Shown piece after piece: positions 9,398 to 17,980 of a DNA stretch of 64,000 bases (positions within the stretch are counted from its first letter, which is position 1; each line of letters starts with the position of its first letter). This DNA is from Nocardia concava NBRC 100430 (GTDB taxonomy: Bacteria; Actinomycetota; Actinomycetes; Mycobacteriales; Mycobacteriaceae). The notes beneath the pieces are model-generated. The model ran no database searches. It was not told where the DNA came from and was given only the letters and a program-made list of their open reading frames with translations. The stretch covers positions 48,406 through 112,405 of the forward strand of contig NZ_BAFX01000123.1 in NCBI RefSeq assembly GCF_000308815.1. Direction: 5' to 3'. A program made the translations under genes and the position numbers.

Positions 9398-10141
9398 TCA
9401 GGCGCGGCGGCCGACGCTGTAGGCGGCGGCGCGGTATCGGACGGTGTTCATGTAGCTGGTCGATTGGTTATAGGTGAGCAGCGCCTTCTGCCAACCGTCG
9501 ACGGTGGTGAGGTTGCCGCCCATGGCACAGAGGTAGCGGGCGGCGGTGAGAGCCGCGTCGTCGATGCTGTCCGGGTCGATCTTGCCGTCGCCATTGGCGT
9601 CGACGCCCCAGCGCTGCCAGGTCTCGGGGATGAACTGGAAGGGGCCCATCGCGCGCACGTAGATCGGATTCGCTTCGGTGGAGCCGGTTTCCAGGATGCG
9701 CGCCCGGCCCGGCGAACCGTCCAGCGCCAGCCCGCGAATCGGTGGCGAAACCGTTCCGTCGTCGGCCAGGCGCGACCCGCCGTGCGAACCGTGGTGGCTC
9801 TCCACGCTCGCGATTCCGGCGAGAGTCGTCCAGCCGATACCGCATTCGGGCTTCGAGCGCGCCATGACGGCGGCCGCGTATCCGTAGGCCTCCAGCGCCA
9901 CGACGGGAATCCCCGTCGGGCCGTGCTGTTCCTCCGCCCAGGCCTCGAGCTGAACGGCGGTGCGCCCGGGCGCATCCAGGTCGATGGGCGGCAGCGGGGC
10001 ACCGGCCGGGGGCGGCATATCGTCGGGCACCGGCGTGAGATGTTCTGTGCCGCAAGCCGTCAACAGCGTCAGGGCGGCCGCCGTGCCCAATAGGCCGGCT
10101 CGGGTCAGCAGGGCCCTGAAGTCGGCCATTCGGTTTCGCAC
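9398..10141 (-). CDS. lpqU: LpqU-like lipoprotein, lytic transglycosylase fold
   Basis: Predicted exported lipoprotein of 247 residues that cleaves or binds peptidoglycan. The signal peptide ends in the lipobox LTAC about 30 residues in. The mature part has the MltB/SLT-like fold: Glu in GIASVESHHGSHGG, ARAMGPFQFIP-type segment (VRAMGPFQFIPETW), then a DANGDGKIDPDSIDDA loop resembling an EF-hand-like calcium site, LTAARYLCAMGG and LLTYNQSTSYMNTVR. GTG 10141 has GGAAG 8 bases before it, whereas ATG 10129 lacks a good site. It is the homologue of Rv1022, adjacent to eno as in mycobacteria. Confidence 0.9.
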   Translation of the reverse strand: MRNRMADFRALLTRAGLLGTAAALTLLTACGTEHLTPVPDDMPPPAGAPLPPIDLDAPGRTAVQLEAWAEEQHGPTGIPVVALEAYGYAAAVMARSKPECGIGWTTLAGIASVESHHGSHGGSRLADDGTVSPPIRGLALDGSPGRARILETGSTEANPIYVRAMGPFQFIPETWQRWGVDANGDGKIDPDSIDDAALTAARYLCAMGGNLTTVDGWQKALLTYNQSTSYMNTVRYRAAAYSVGRRA

Positions 10142-10222
10142 CCTTCCATCTTCCAGATAAATCGAGTCGGCTAGTCTCGCCGCTGGCGACTGATACCGAC
10201 ACGCTATTTCTGGAACACACCC

Positions 10223-10241
10223 TTAGGTAAGGCTTGCCAAA
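10223..10241. promoter_or_regulatory. IdeR/DtxR-type iron box
   Basis: The 19-bp sequence TTAGGTAAGGCTTGCCAAA matches the mycobacterial IdeR consensus TTAGGTTAGGCTAACCTAA at 15 of 19 positions and is itself an imperfect palindrome (left half TTAGGTAAG, right half complement TTTGGCAAG). It lies 75 bp before the oxygenase start and 82 bp before the divergent lpqU-like start. A weak -35 (TTGCCA) overlaps its right half in the plus direction, so iron-loaded IdeR would be expected to block the plus-strand operon. The match is read directly; regulation is inferred. Confidence 0.75.
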
Positions 10242-10315
10242 ATTACAGGGGCGGAATACGGTCTGAGGCCGAGGCAAGATCACCATGTCACCACCGAGCC
10301 CAGGAAGGCCCTCTC

Positions 10316-11398
10316 TTGGTGAAAAGCGTTCTCTCCGAACGTCAGACGCTTCACCCCGCGGAGATCGAAACTCGCGACCTGCCCGAATCCGCCACCCGCG
10401 CGGTCCGCCACCTCGCCGCTGAGATCGCCGTCACAGTCGGGGCCTGCCAGGAGATAGCCACCACGCTCTCGCACCCGGTCCTGCTGCGCCACATCGATGC
10501 CAAGTACGGGCGGCTGCCCGACGCCGTGCACGAGGCCATGCGCCCGCCGGCCACCGACGCGGGCGTGACCGTCATTCGCCCGCTGCCCATCAGCGACGAG
10601 GAACTCGGTCTCACCCCGCACGATTGGCGCGCGGCCGCGGCCTGGGCCGGGGACCGCTCGCATCGGTCGGCATCCTTCGAGCTCGATATCGCCATGCTGT
10701 TGCTGGCCCGTTGCGCCGGTGAGCCTTTCGGCTGGGAGGGGCAGCAGGGCGGGCGGCTGGTCAACAACATCGTCCCGACCCCCGGGCACGAGCACGAGCA
10801 GTCGGGGGCGAGCAGCACCGCGCTGCTCAGCCCGCACACCGAGGACGCCTTCCACCCGCATCGCGCCAATCTGCTCATGCTCGGCTGCCTGCGCAATCCG
10901 GAGCGGGTGGGCACCACGGTGTCCTCGGTGCGGTGCACGGAACTCGATGCGGCGCAACGGGAAACGCTGAGCCGCGCCCGGCTGCCGATCCTGCCCGATG
11001 TCTCCTACGGCACCGGGTTCGACGAAGCCCCGACGCCCGCGGTCGCCACGCTCGGCAGCGACGAGGGGCGGCTGACGCTGCGCTTCGACCCGGCGTACAC
11101 CCCGCTCGACAAGGCCGACCCCGAATTCCGGTCCGCCTACCGGCATTTGGCGGCGGAACTCGAAAGGGTCTGCATCACCGCCGCTTTGGCCCCCGGAGAA
11201 CTCCTGCTGGTGGACAATGACGTTGTGGTGCACGGGCGGGTGCCGTTCACCCCCCGCTACGACGGCACCGACCGCTGGCTCAAGCGGGTGAACATCCGGC
11301 TGCCCGACCGTCGGCGCGACGCGGCCGAGGCGGCCGAGGACGGGTACGGCCAGCGTGTGGTGGCACCGTTCCGCACGAGCCGAGGGAACAACACGTGA
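10316..11398 (+). CDS. VioC-like Fe(II)/2-oxoglutarate oxygenase (amino-acid hydroxylase)
   Basis: Predicted non-haem iron oxygenase of 360 residues in the clavaminate-synthase/VioC branch, which hydroxylates or desaturates free or modified amino acids using O2 and 2-oxoglutarate. The HxE...H metal triad is H174, E176 (SPHTEDAFHPHRA) and H306 (VVHGR), with a 2-oxoglutarate-binding Arg at 320; the His-to-Arg spacing of 14 is the same as in VioC (H316/R330). The substrate is not readable, though a basic or amino-substituted amino acid fits both the family and the neighbouring genes. TTG 10316 or GTG 10319 both lie suitably behind AGGAAGG. It is first in a five-gene operon and overlaps the next gene by GTGA. 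Confidence 0.88.
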   Translation: MVKSVLSERQTLHPAEIETRDLPESATRAVRHLAAEIAVTVGACQEIATTLSHPVLLRHIDAKYGRLPDAVHEAMRPPATDAGVTVIRPLPISDEELGLTPHDWRAAAAWAGDRSHRSASFELDIAMLLLARCAGEPFGWEGQQGGRLVNNIVPTPGHEHEQSGASSTALLSPHTEDAFHPHRANLLMLGCLRNPERVGTTVSSVRCTELDAAQRETLSRARLPILPDVSYGTGFDEAPTPAVATLGSDEGRLTLRFDPAYTPLDKADPEFRSAYRHLAAELERVCITAALAPGELLLVDNDVVVHGRVPFTPRYDGTDRWLKRVNIRLPDRRRDAAEAAEDGYGQRVVAPFRTSRGNNT

Positions 11399-12384
11399 AT
11401 GCCCGACCTACCCCGCTGCGGGTGCTGTCCCGCAGCGACCTAGCCGACGTCCCGATCTCCCCCGCCGAGGTGGTGCGCGCCGTGGAGGACGCGTATCTCG
11501 CCTTCGCGGGCGGGGATTCGGACAATCCCCGCAAGCTCAGCGTGGCGCATCCCGACGGCTGGTCGGTGGCCTACGCCATGCTGGGCCGCGACGGCCGCCG
11601 CCGGGTGGTGGCCATGAAGACCAGCTACAAGTTCGACCCACATCACGATCGCTCGAACAAGCGGTACTTCACCACCATCTCGCTCTACGACGACGCCACC
11701 GGATCGCCCATCGCACTGATGGATTGCGCCCGGGTGGGAGCGCTACGCACGCCCGCGGTGTCGTCGTTACTCGTGCGGGAGTGCGCGCGACCGGGTGCCC
11801 GCAGTGTGCTGTTGATCGGCACCGGCACCCAGGGCCGCAACGCGCTCCCGCACCTGCTCGCCGCCAATCCGCATTTGAATCGGCTGATGCTCTACGGCAC
11901 CCACCCCGAGGGCCTGGAAGCGGTGTATCAGCAACTGCTGCAGCACCATCCGCACGCCGAACTCGAGATCGTGAGCGATCCCAACGCCGCCGCGCGCGAG
12001 GCCGATGTCATCCTCGCCACCGCCGGGCCCGGCACCCGCGTCGCCATCGAATCCAAGGATCTCGCCCCGGGCGCGACCGTCGTCCTGGTCGGCTACGGCC
12101 TGGCCCCCTCCACCCTGGTCGAGGCCGACCGCGTGATCGCCACCAGCGCCGAGCAGATGGCCCTCACCGGCACCGACATGGCCGGTCCAGACGGCCGACT
12201 ACGCCGCGTCGACGCCGAACTACCCCAGATCCTCGATCACCGCGCCGTCGGCCGCCTCACCGACGACGAACGCATCTTCGTCTACAACAGCGGCCTGGTC
12301 CTCACCGACATCGCCGTCGCCCACGCCCTGGCCAATCGCGCCATCGCCGAGGGCCGGGGCACGGAGGTGTCGCTATGGGACTGA
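11395..12384 (+). CDS. SbnB-like dehydrogenase (ornithine cyclodeaminase/mu-crystallin family)
   Basis: NAD-dependent enzyme of 329 residues, close in length to SbnB and VioK. In staphyloferrin B biosynthesis, SbnB oxidatively cleaves the SbnA product N-(1-amino-1-carboxy-2-ethyl)-glutamate into L-2,3-diaminopropionate and 2-oxoglutarate. Here AMKTSYKFDPHHD and LMDCARVGALRTPA are the family active-site segments, and SVLLIGTGTQGRNALPH is the Rossmann GxGxxG at about 140. The start is GTG 11395 overlapping the oxygenase stop. Pairing with an SbnA-like gene two positions downstream supports the diaminopropionate role over true ornithine cyclodeaminase. Its predicted by-product, 2-oxoglutarate, is the co-substrate of the oxygenase encoded just upstream. 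Confidence 0.87.
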   Translation: MNARPTPLRVLSRSDLADVPISPAEVVRAVEDAYLAFAGGDSDNPRKLSVAHPDGWSVAYAMLGRDGRRRVVAMKTSYKFDPHHDRSNKRYFTTISLYDDATGSPIALMDCARVGALRTPAVSSLLVRECARPGARSVLLIGTGTQGRNALPHLLAANPHLNRLMLYGTHPEGLEAVYQQLLQHHPHAELEIVSDPNAAAREADVILATAGPGTRVAIESKDLAPGATVVLVGYGLAPSTLVEADRVIATSAEQMALTGTDMAGPDGRLRRVDAELPQILDHRAVGRLTDDERIFVYNSGLVLTDIAVAHALANRAIAEGRGTEVSLWD

Positions 12385-12397
12385 GGCGCGGGCCCTC

Positions 12398-12433
12398 AAT
12401 TCCCGTACTGCACAGAATTCCCGTACTCCACAG
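12398..12433 (+). repeat. tandem 18-bp direct repeat before the decarboxylase gene
   Basis: Two adjacent copies, AATTCCCGTACTGCACAG (12398-12415) and AATTCCCGTACTCCACAG (12416-12433), differ at one base. They fill most of the 64-bp gap between the SbnB-like stop and the decarboxylase start and end just before its GGAGGG ribosome site. They could be a recent slipped duplication, an operator pair for an internal promoter, or an RNA element affecting initiation. Confidence 0.7.
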
Positions 12434-12448
12434 CGGAGGGAGAACGCT

Positions 12449-13825
12449 CTGACCGACACGTTGAAGTCCCTGACCGTGCCGCCCGGCTACTCCGAGATCA
12501 CCGCCACCCCGATGCCCGCGCATCGCGACGAATGGGAGCATCGGCTCCTCGCCGACCCGAATCTGCTGCGCGACATCGCCTCTCACGTCGCGGGCCCGTT
12601 CCACCTCCTCTATCCGCCCCGGGTCGCGGCCAATATCCGCGCCTTCCAGCGGGTGTTCCTGGAGTCCGGGGTGGAGGGCGACATCTATTACGGCAAGAAG
12701 GCGAACAAATCCCCGAGCGTGGTGCGCGTGTGCGCGGAAACCGGTGCGGGAGTGGATGTCTCCAGTACCGGCGAGTTCCTGTCCGCCCTGCGCGGCGGGG
12801 TGCGCGGCATGGATCTGATGGTCACCGGGCCCGCCAAATCCGATCAGCTGCTGCACCTCTCGGCCAATTACGGCGCCCTGATCGCCATCGACGACCTGGA
12901 CGAACTCGCGCGCCTCACGAGCCTGGGCATTCCGGCCCGCGTGCTGCTGCGGGTGCTGCCGCCGAACTCCACGAGCCGCTTCGGCATGACCGACTCCGAG
13001 CTCGAACTGGCCCTCACCCTCGCCGATACCGATCTGATCCGGTTGGAGGGCTTCAGCTTTCACCTCCAGGGCTACGACTTCCTGCCGCGCGCGGAGCTGG
13101 CCCACCGGCTCATCGACCGCTGCCTGGCGGCCCGCGGCGAGGACCGCCCGTTCGCCACCATCTCCATCGGTGGCGGCTTCGGCGTCGACTATCTGCCCGC
13201 CGAGGCCTGGGACACCTTCCTGGAGGGCGTGAATCCGCGTTGGTTCCACGGCGACCGCGCGCCGCATCCGGAGTCCTACTACCCGTACCACTGCCCGACT
13301 CCCGGCCCCTCGATGCTCGCCGCGGTCCTGGCCCACGGCAACCTGGGCGACCGACTGCGTTCGGCCGGAATACGTTTGGCCATCGAACCCGGCCGCGCCC
13401 TGCTGGACCAGGCCGGCTGCTCGGTCTTCCAGGTCCAGGGCGTGAAGGTCCGCCGCGCCCACGGCTTCCCCTACATGATCCTGACCGTGAACGGCACCAG
13501 CCTCAGCCTCTCCGAACAATGGTTCGACTCCGAATACCTGCCCGATCCGGTGCTGTGGCCCCGATACCCGGGCTCGATCACCCCGACCTGCGTCAGCGGC
13601 GCCTCCTGCCTCGAGGAGGACATGCTCAGCTGGCGTCGCATCCCGCTCCCCCGCGCCGCCGCGACGGACGATCTTCTCATTTACCCCAATACGGCCGGGT
13701 ACCAGATGGATTCCAACGAGTCCGCATTCCACGACTTGCCGATTCCGCCCAAAATCGTGTTACGCGACGTTTCAGCGGAGCGAAGTTATGAATGGGATCT
13801 GGAAGTGCCGGGAACCGTGGACTAA
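12449..13825 (+). CDS. type III-fold PLP decarboxylase (SbnH / Y4yA-like)
   Basis: About 458-residue PLP enzyme of the alanine-racemase/diaminopimelate-decarboxylase fold. The PLP-lysine segment is YYGKKANKSP (the canonical YAVKAN position, about K84); further family motifs are GAGVDVSSTGEF, SFHLQG, SIGGGFGVDY, the phosphate-binding AIEPGRALLD, and SGASCLEED carrying the catalytic Cys. SbnH decarboxylates a citryl-diaminopropionate intermediate in staphyloferrin B; here no citrate ligase is present, so the substrate is open. The usual starts are poorly placed: TTG 12461 is 20 bases from GGAGGG, but CTG 12449 is exactly 8 bases from it and gives an N terminus MTDTLKSLTV. I favour the CTG start, with moderate confidence. 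Confidence 0.85.
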   Translation: MTDTLKSLTVPPGYSEITATPMPAHRDEWEHRLLADPNLLRDIASHVAGPFHLLYPPRVAANIRAFQRVFLESGVEGDIYYGKKANKSPSVVRVCAETGAGVDVSSTGEFLSALRGGVRGMDLMVTGPAKSDQLLHLSANYGALIAIDDLDELARLTSLGIPARVLLRVLPPNSTSRFGMTDSELELALTLADTDLIRLEGFSFHLQGYDFLPRAELAHRLIDRCLAARGEDRPFATISIGGGFGVDYLPAEAWDTFLEGVNPRWFHGDRAPHPESYYPYHCPTPGPSMLAAVLAHGNLGDRLRSAGIRLAIEPGRALLDQAGCSVFQVQGVKVRRAHGFPYMILTVNGTSLSLSEQWFDSEYLPDPVLWPRYPGSITPTCVSGASCLEEDMLSWRRIPLPRAAATDDLLIYPNTAGYQMDSNESAFHDLPIPPKIVLRDVSAERSYEWDLEVPGTVD

Positions 13826-13935
13826 CGTTTCCCCCGGCCGGTGTAAACAGCTCTGAACTGTCTATATCCATAATGCCCGTTATCCATGCCCCCGTTACCC
13901 CATGCGCCACCGACTTCCTTAAGGAGAAGCCCTCG

Positions 13936-15345
13936 ATGCCGGTTATTGCCAGGCGTGTGTCGGAGTTGATCGGACAGACCCCTCTGTTCGAGCTGGCCGT
14001 CAGCGCAGCGACCGGGTCACGGCTATTCCTGAAGCTCGAGACGATGAACCCGACGGGGGCCGCGAAGATCAGGATGGCGCGCTCGATGGTGCTCGACGCC
14101 GAGCGGCGCGGGCTGCTGCGGCCGGGCGGGCACATCATCGAATCCACCTCGGGGAACACGGGTTTGGGGCTCGCGGTGGTGGCGCGGGAGCGGGGCTACC
14201 GTTTCACGGCGGTGGTGGACCATCACGCGTGCACCGCGAAACTGAACGCCATGCGGGCGATGGGCGCGGAACTGGAATTCGTTTCCGACGAAGGGGACGA
14301 CGGGCTCTCCACCTCGGCGCGTGAGGAACGCGCGGCGGAGATGGCGGCGCAGGAAGGACCCGGCGCGTATTTCCCGGCGCAGCACGAGAATCTGGCCAAT
14401 GGCGTCGGGTATTTCGGGCTGGCGGAGGAATTGCTGACCGATCTGGCGAAGATCGACATTCTGGTCGGGGCCGTCGGCACCGGCGGGTCGCTGTTCGGCA
14501 CCGCCGAGGGATTACGGGCGCAGGGCTGCGTTCCGCGACTGGTCGGGGTCGAGCCGGAGGGTTCGATCGCGTTCGGCGGTCCGGCGCACGACTATTGGCA
14601 GTCCGGAACGGGCACCCCCGAGGGAGCGGTGCCGGGCGTGCATGTCGATCGGGATCTGCGGCTCATCGACGAGCGCGACCGGATCAAGGTCTCCGATGTG
14701 GACGCCTTCGCCACCACGCGGGCCCTGGCCGCGCGGCTCGGGCTGATGATCGGCGGGTCCTCGGGCAGCTCGGTGTACGCGGCGCTGACCCGTCTCGACG
14801 AGTTCCCCGACCATTCGATCGTGGTCGTCATCATCAATGACGACGGCGAGAAGTACCTCGACACCGTGTTCGACGACGAATGGATGAGCGACCGCGACCT
14901 GCTCGACAAGGAGCGCGAGGACGTCGTCACCGCACTGCTCGCGCGGCATCGGCCCCCGAACCGGCCGGATCCGGGCGAGATCGAGGTGCTGCGCCATCTG
15001 CACTACGCCCTGCCCGACACCTTCGCCATCGAGAACGGTCTCACCGGTGCGACGCTCGAGGACTACGCCGATGAGCAGGTACCGCGGGCCAAGCTGATTC
15101 ACCTGCTGCATCTGGTGGACATGCCGCTGCACGAGATCGGCGAGCTGCTGGCCGGCGGTGAGGATCACGTGTACCTCGCGCTGGAGAAGCACCGGCAGCG
15201 GCTGGCCGATCAGGCCACCCTGGTCGCGCAGGCCCTGGCGAGCATGCGCGCACAGCAGCGGGACCTGCGCGAGCACGAGCGGACGCACACCATCCTCGTG
15301 CCCGACGCGATGGCGGCGGAGATGGACGGGGCCGCCGCGAAATGA
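13936..15345 (+). CDS. SbnA/cysteine-synthase-like PLP enzyme with MerR-like C-terminal extension
   Basis: Residues 1-320 are a fold-type II PLP synthase: PLP lysine K44 in NPTGAAKIRMA, substrate loop ESTSGNTGLG at 69-78, phosphate cup GTGGSLFG at 181-188, and IGGSSGSS at 272-279. SbnA and VioB condense O-phosphoserine with glutamate on the route to 2,3-diaminopropionate. Those enzymes are about 325 residues; this one has 469. The extra 140 residues are not CBS domains. Residues 384-450 (AKLIHLLHLVDMPLHEIGEL, then a long Leu/Gln/Arg helix) look like the second helical part and dimerisation coil of MerR regulators. The frame is open further upstream, but ATG 13936 has AAGGAG 9 bases before it. 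It overlaps the MATE gene by ATGA. Confidence 0.87.
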   Translation: MPVIARRVSELIGQTPLFELAVSAATGSRLFLKLETMNPTGAAKIRMARSMVLDAERRGLLRPGGHIIESTSGNTGLGLAVVARERGYRFTAVVDHHACTAKLNAMRAMGAELEFVSDEGDDGLSTSAREERAAEMAAQEGPGAYFPAQHENLANGVGYFGLAEELLTDLAKIDILVGAVGTGGSLFGTAEGLRAQGCVPRLVGVEPEGSIAFGGPAHDYWQSGTGTPEGAVPGVHVDRDLRLIDERDRIKVSDVDAFATTRALAARLGLMIGGSSGSSVYAALTRLDEFPDHSIVVVIINDDGEKYLDTVFDDEWMSDRDLLDKEREDVVTALLARHRPPNRPDPGEIEVLRHLHYALPDTFAIENGLTGATLEDYADEQVPRAKLIHLLHLVDMPLHEIGELLAGGEDHVYLALEKHRQRLADQATLVAQALASMRAQQRDLREHERTHTILVPDAMAAEMDGAAAK

Positions 15346-16760
15346 GCGGCACGCCTCACGAATCCGATAGGCGACACCGGCAATCCGATGGGCGGCAGCT
15401 GACTTCGCTGGCCACGCCCATCGCCTTGACTCAGCTTGCGCAGGTTGCGGTGTCCACCACCAATATCGCGTTGATGGGGACGCTGGGGGTGCGGGAGGTG
15501 GCCGCGGGCGGGCTGGCGTTGGTGTTGTTCAACCAGATTCGGACCATGTGCGTCGGGTTGATCACCGGGACCGGCAATCAGGTGGCGACCGTGGTGAGCC
15601 GGGCCGAGAAGCAGGGGCGACGGGGCGAGGCGCAGGTTCGGGCGGTGGTGCGGTCCAGTTTCCTGATCGCGACGCTGGCCGGATTGCTCGGTGGCGCACT
15701 GCTTATCGGGCTCGGGTGGGCACTGCGGTGGCTCGGGCAGGATGCCGCGGTGCTGGCCGAGGCCCGGCCGATGATGGTGGCACTCGCACCGGGGCTGGTG
15801 CCGTGCCTGTGGTTCCAGGTGTTGCGGCAGTACACGGTCGGAATGCAGCGGCCGCAGGCGCTACTGCTGGTGACGCTGGGGTCGGTGGCGTTGAACCTGG
15901 CGCTGGCGCTGGCGTTCATCCACGGGTGGGCGGGGCTGCCGGAGCTGGGGTTGACCGGTGTCGGCGTGGCCACCTCGCTGGTCTTCCTGATCACCTTCGG
16001 CGTGTTCTGGGCGATGGTGCGGCGCGATACGAAACTCGGTGCGACACTGCCGCTTCGGATGTGGCCGGTGCATGCGGCGACGGTGTGGGAGGAGCTGCGG
16101 CTGGGGACGCCGATCGCGCTCACCTACGGGTCCGAGGCGGGCATGTTCTCGGTGCTGGCGCTGGTCATGGGCAGTCTCGGCGCGGCCGCACTGGCCGCCC
16201 ACAATGTCGTCTATCAGATCGTGTACATCGTGTTCCAGGTGGCGATCGGGCTCTCGCACGGCGCCTCGATCCTGGTGAGCAAGGCGGTCGCGCGGGACGA
16301 ATTCACGCACGCGCGATCGGTCGCTTGGCTGGCTCTGCGGTTCGCGGGACTCGTCGCCGGGCTCACCGGCATCGCCTATGTGGCCGCACCGGATTGGGTG
16401 CTGCGCCCGTTCCTGGCCGACAGCGACGCGGCCACCATCGCGCTGGCGCACACGCTGCTGCTGATCGCCATCGTGCTGCAGTTCTTCGACGCGGCCCAGA
16501 ACATCGGCGTCGGTCTGCTGCGCGGGCTCAAGGACACCAAGGCCGGGTTCCGGCTCTCCCTGGTCGGCTACTGGATTGTGGGATTGCCCACTGCGCTGCT
16601 GCTCGCCTTCCCCGCGAATCTGGGCGCGGCGGGCGTCTGGTGGGGTCTGACCGCCGGTCTGGCCACCACCGCTGCCCTTATGCTGCGCCGCTACTTCACC
16701 CTGCTGCATGTGCGTGAGCAGGAACATCCGCGGGTGCTGGCCGGTAGCCTCGGGCATTAG
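15342..16760 (+). CDS. MATE-family efflux transporter
   Basis: Twelve-helix membrane exporter of 472 residues driven by H+ or Na+. The two MATE repeats are evident: the N-terminal half starts with LATPIALTQLAQVAVSTTNI and FNQIRTMCVGLITGTGNQVA, and the second half with GTPIALTYGSEAGMFSVLA and AHNVVYQIVYIVFQVAIGLS. The C-terminal part contains FFDAAQNIGVGLLRGLKDTK, typical of NorM-like carriers. It is the last gene of the iron-box operon, overlaps the PLP synthase gene by 4 bp, and is the natural candidate to export the pathway product. Confidence 0.92.
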   Translation: MSGTPHESDRRHRQSDGRQLTSLATPIALTQLAQVAVSTTNIALMGTLGVREVAAGGLALVLFNQIRTMCVGLITGTGNQVATVVSRAEKQGRRGEAQVRAVVRSSFLIATLAGLLGGALLIGLGWALRWLGQDAAVLAEARPMMVALAPGLVPCLWFQVLRQYTVGMQRPQALLLVTLGSVALNLALALAFIHGWAGLPELGLTGVGVATSLVFLITFGVFWAMVRRDTKLGATLPLRMWPVHAATVWEELRLGTPIALTYGSEAGMFSVLALVMGSLGAAALAAHNVVYQIVYIVFQVAIGLSHGASILVSKAVARDEFTHARSVAWLALRFAGLVAGLTGIAYVAAPDWVLRPFLADSDAATIALAHTLLLIAIVLQFFDAAQNIGVGLLRGLKDTKAGFRLSLVGYWIVGLPTALLLAFPANLGAAGVWWGLTAGLATTAALMLRRYFTLLHVREQEHPRVLAGSLGH

Positions 16761-16916
16761 CCCGACATCCAAATCTCACCTTCCCGCAAGCATGTCGTCA
16801 CTGCACGCGGGCAACCTGAAAGAAACGGCTTTCGCTATTCTGGCGACGATATCGGCAAAGAGCGTCAACAGAATCGGCAAGCCAGGGCGCAACCACCAAT
16901 GCCGGGGAGGATGTCC

Positions 16917-17870
16917 GTGTACATCTCGCGAGTCGCCGAGTATCCGAAACCGGATCACGTGCTGTTCCACTTCAGTGACACGCACCTGATCGCGGCCGAC
17001 ACCGAACTCTACGACGCCGTCGACGCCGAGGCGCGCCTGTCCACCCTGCTGGGCCAGGCCGAGGCCAGCCGCATCGCGCCGACCGCCATCGTCTTCACCG
17101 GCGACCTCACCGACCGAGGTGAGCCGGGCGCCTACCGCAAGCTGCGCGATCTGGTCGAGCCGTGGGCCGAGCGCATCGGCGCGCCCGTGGTGTGGGTCGC
17201 GGGCAACCACGACGAGCGGGGCGTGTTACGCGAGCACCTGCTGGACGAAAAGCCTTCCGGCACACCGTTCGACACCGTGCACATGTACGACGGCCTGCGC
17301 ATCATCGCCCTCGACACCACGGTCCCCGGCCACCACTGGGGCGAGATCACCGATGCGCAATTGCGCTGGCTGCGTGACGTTCTCGCCGAGCCGGCGCCCT
17401 TCGGCACCGTGCTCGCCATGCACCACCCGCCCATCCCCTGCGTGCAGGATCTGGCCGTGCTGGTGGAGCTACGCGAACAGCGCCGCCTCGCCGACGTCCT
17501 CGACGGCACCGACGTCCGCGCGATTCTGGCCGGGCACCTGCATCTTTCGAGCACCGCGACCTTCGCCGGGATCCCGGTCTCGGTCGCCTCGGCCACCTGC
17601 TACAGCCAGGACATGGCCGCCGCGGAAGGCGGCCAGCGCGGTCGCGACGGCGCGCAAGCCTTCAACTACGTGCACATCTACCCCGACACCATCGTCCACT
17701 CGGTGGTGCCCATCGGCGCCGGGCCGACCGTCGGCAACCCCTCGGATCCCGAGCAGGCGGCGAACAAACTCGCCGACGCCGGAATCGTGATACCCCCCGC
17801 GGCCCGCATCCCACACGTCCTCCGCCGCCGGACCGAGGCCCCCGAGTCCGACGGCGAGACGGTTCTGTGA
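16917..17870 (+). CDS. class III cyclic-nucleotide phosphodiesterase (Rv0805-like)
   Basis: Binuclear metallophosphoesterase of 317 residues, almost the same length as M. tuberculosis Rv0805. All calcineurin-fold metal motifs are present: FSDTHL, FTGDLTDRGEPG, VAGNHDE, MHHPPIP and AGHLHLSS. It probably hydrolyses 2',3'- and 3',5'-cyclic nucleotides, though Rv0805-type enzymes also have other roles. The C-terminal tail is Pro/Arg-rich and may be flexible. Start choice: ATG 16899 and ATG 16911 have no good ribosome site, but GTG 16917 lies 7 bases behind GGGGAGG, giving MYISRVAEYPKPDHVLFHFS. Transcribed alone, 156 bp after the MATE gene. Confidence 0.9.
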   Translation: MYISRVAEYPKPDHVLFHFSDTHLIAADTELYDAVDAEARLSTLLGQAEASRIAPTAIVFTGDLTDRGEPGAYRKLRDLVEPWAERIGAPVVWVAGNHDERGVLREHLLDEKPSGTPFDTVHMYDGLRIIALDTTVPGHHWGEITDAQLRWLRDVLAEPAPFGTVLAMHHPPIPCVQDLAVLVELREQRRLADVLDGTDVRAILAGHLHLSSTATFAGIPVSVASATCYSQDMAAAEGGQRGRDGAQAFNYVHIYPDTIVHSVVPIGAGPTVGNPSDPEQAANKLADAGIVIPPAARIPHVLRRRTEAPESDGETVL

Positions 17871-17980
17871 GGGGTCACCAGAGCTCGGTGAAGGTTCACC
17901 GGCACCGGACGAGCGTCGAAATCGCCTCCGGCCACGCCTGATCCGGAGACGCCCGCGCTTCCCCCCGGTAGATTCGGGAG

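Noticed and set aside
12398..12433. In-frame peptide repeat extending the SbnB-like protein
   Set aside because: The repeat lies after the SbnB-like stop; reading it as protein needs another frame with no homology.
13936..15345. Cystathionine beta-synthase with C-terminal CBS domains, suggested by the length
   Set aside because: The C-terminal 140 residues lack the CBS pattern and instead form Leu-rich helices resembling MerR; the SbnB-like partner also argues for an SbnA-type role.
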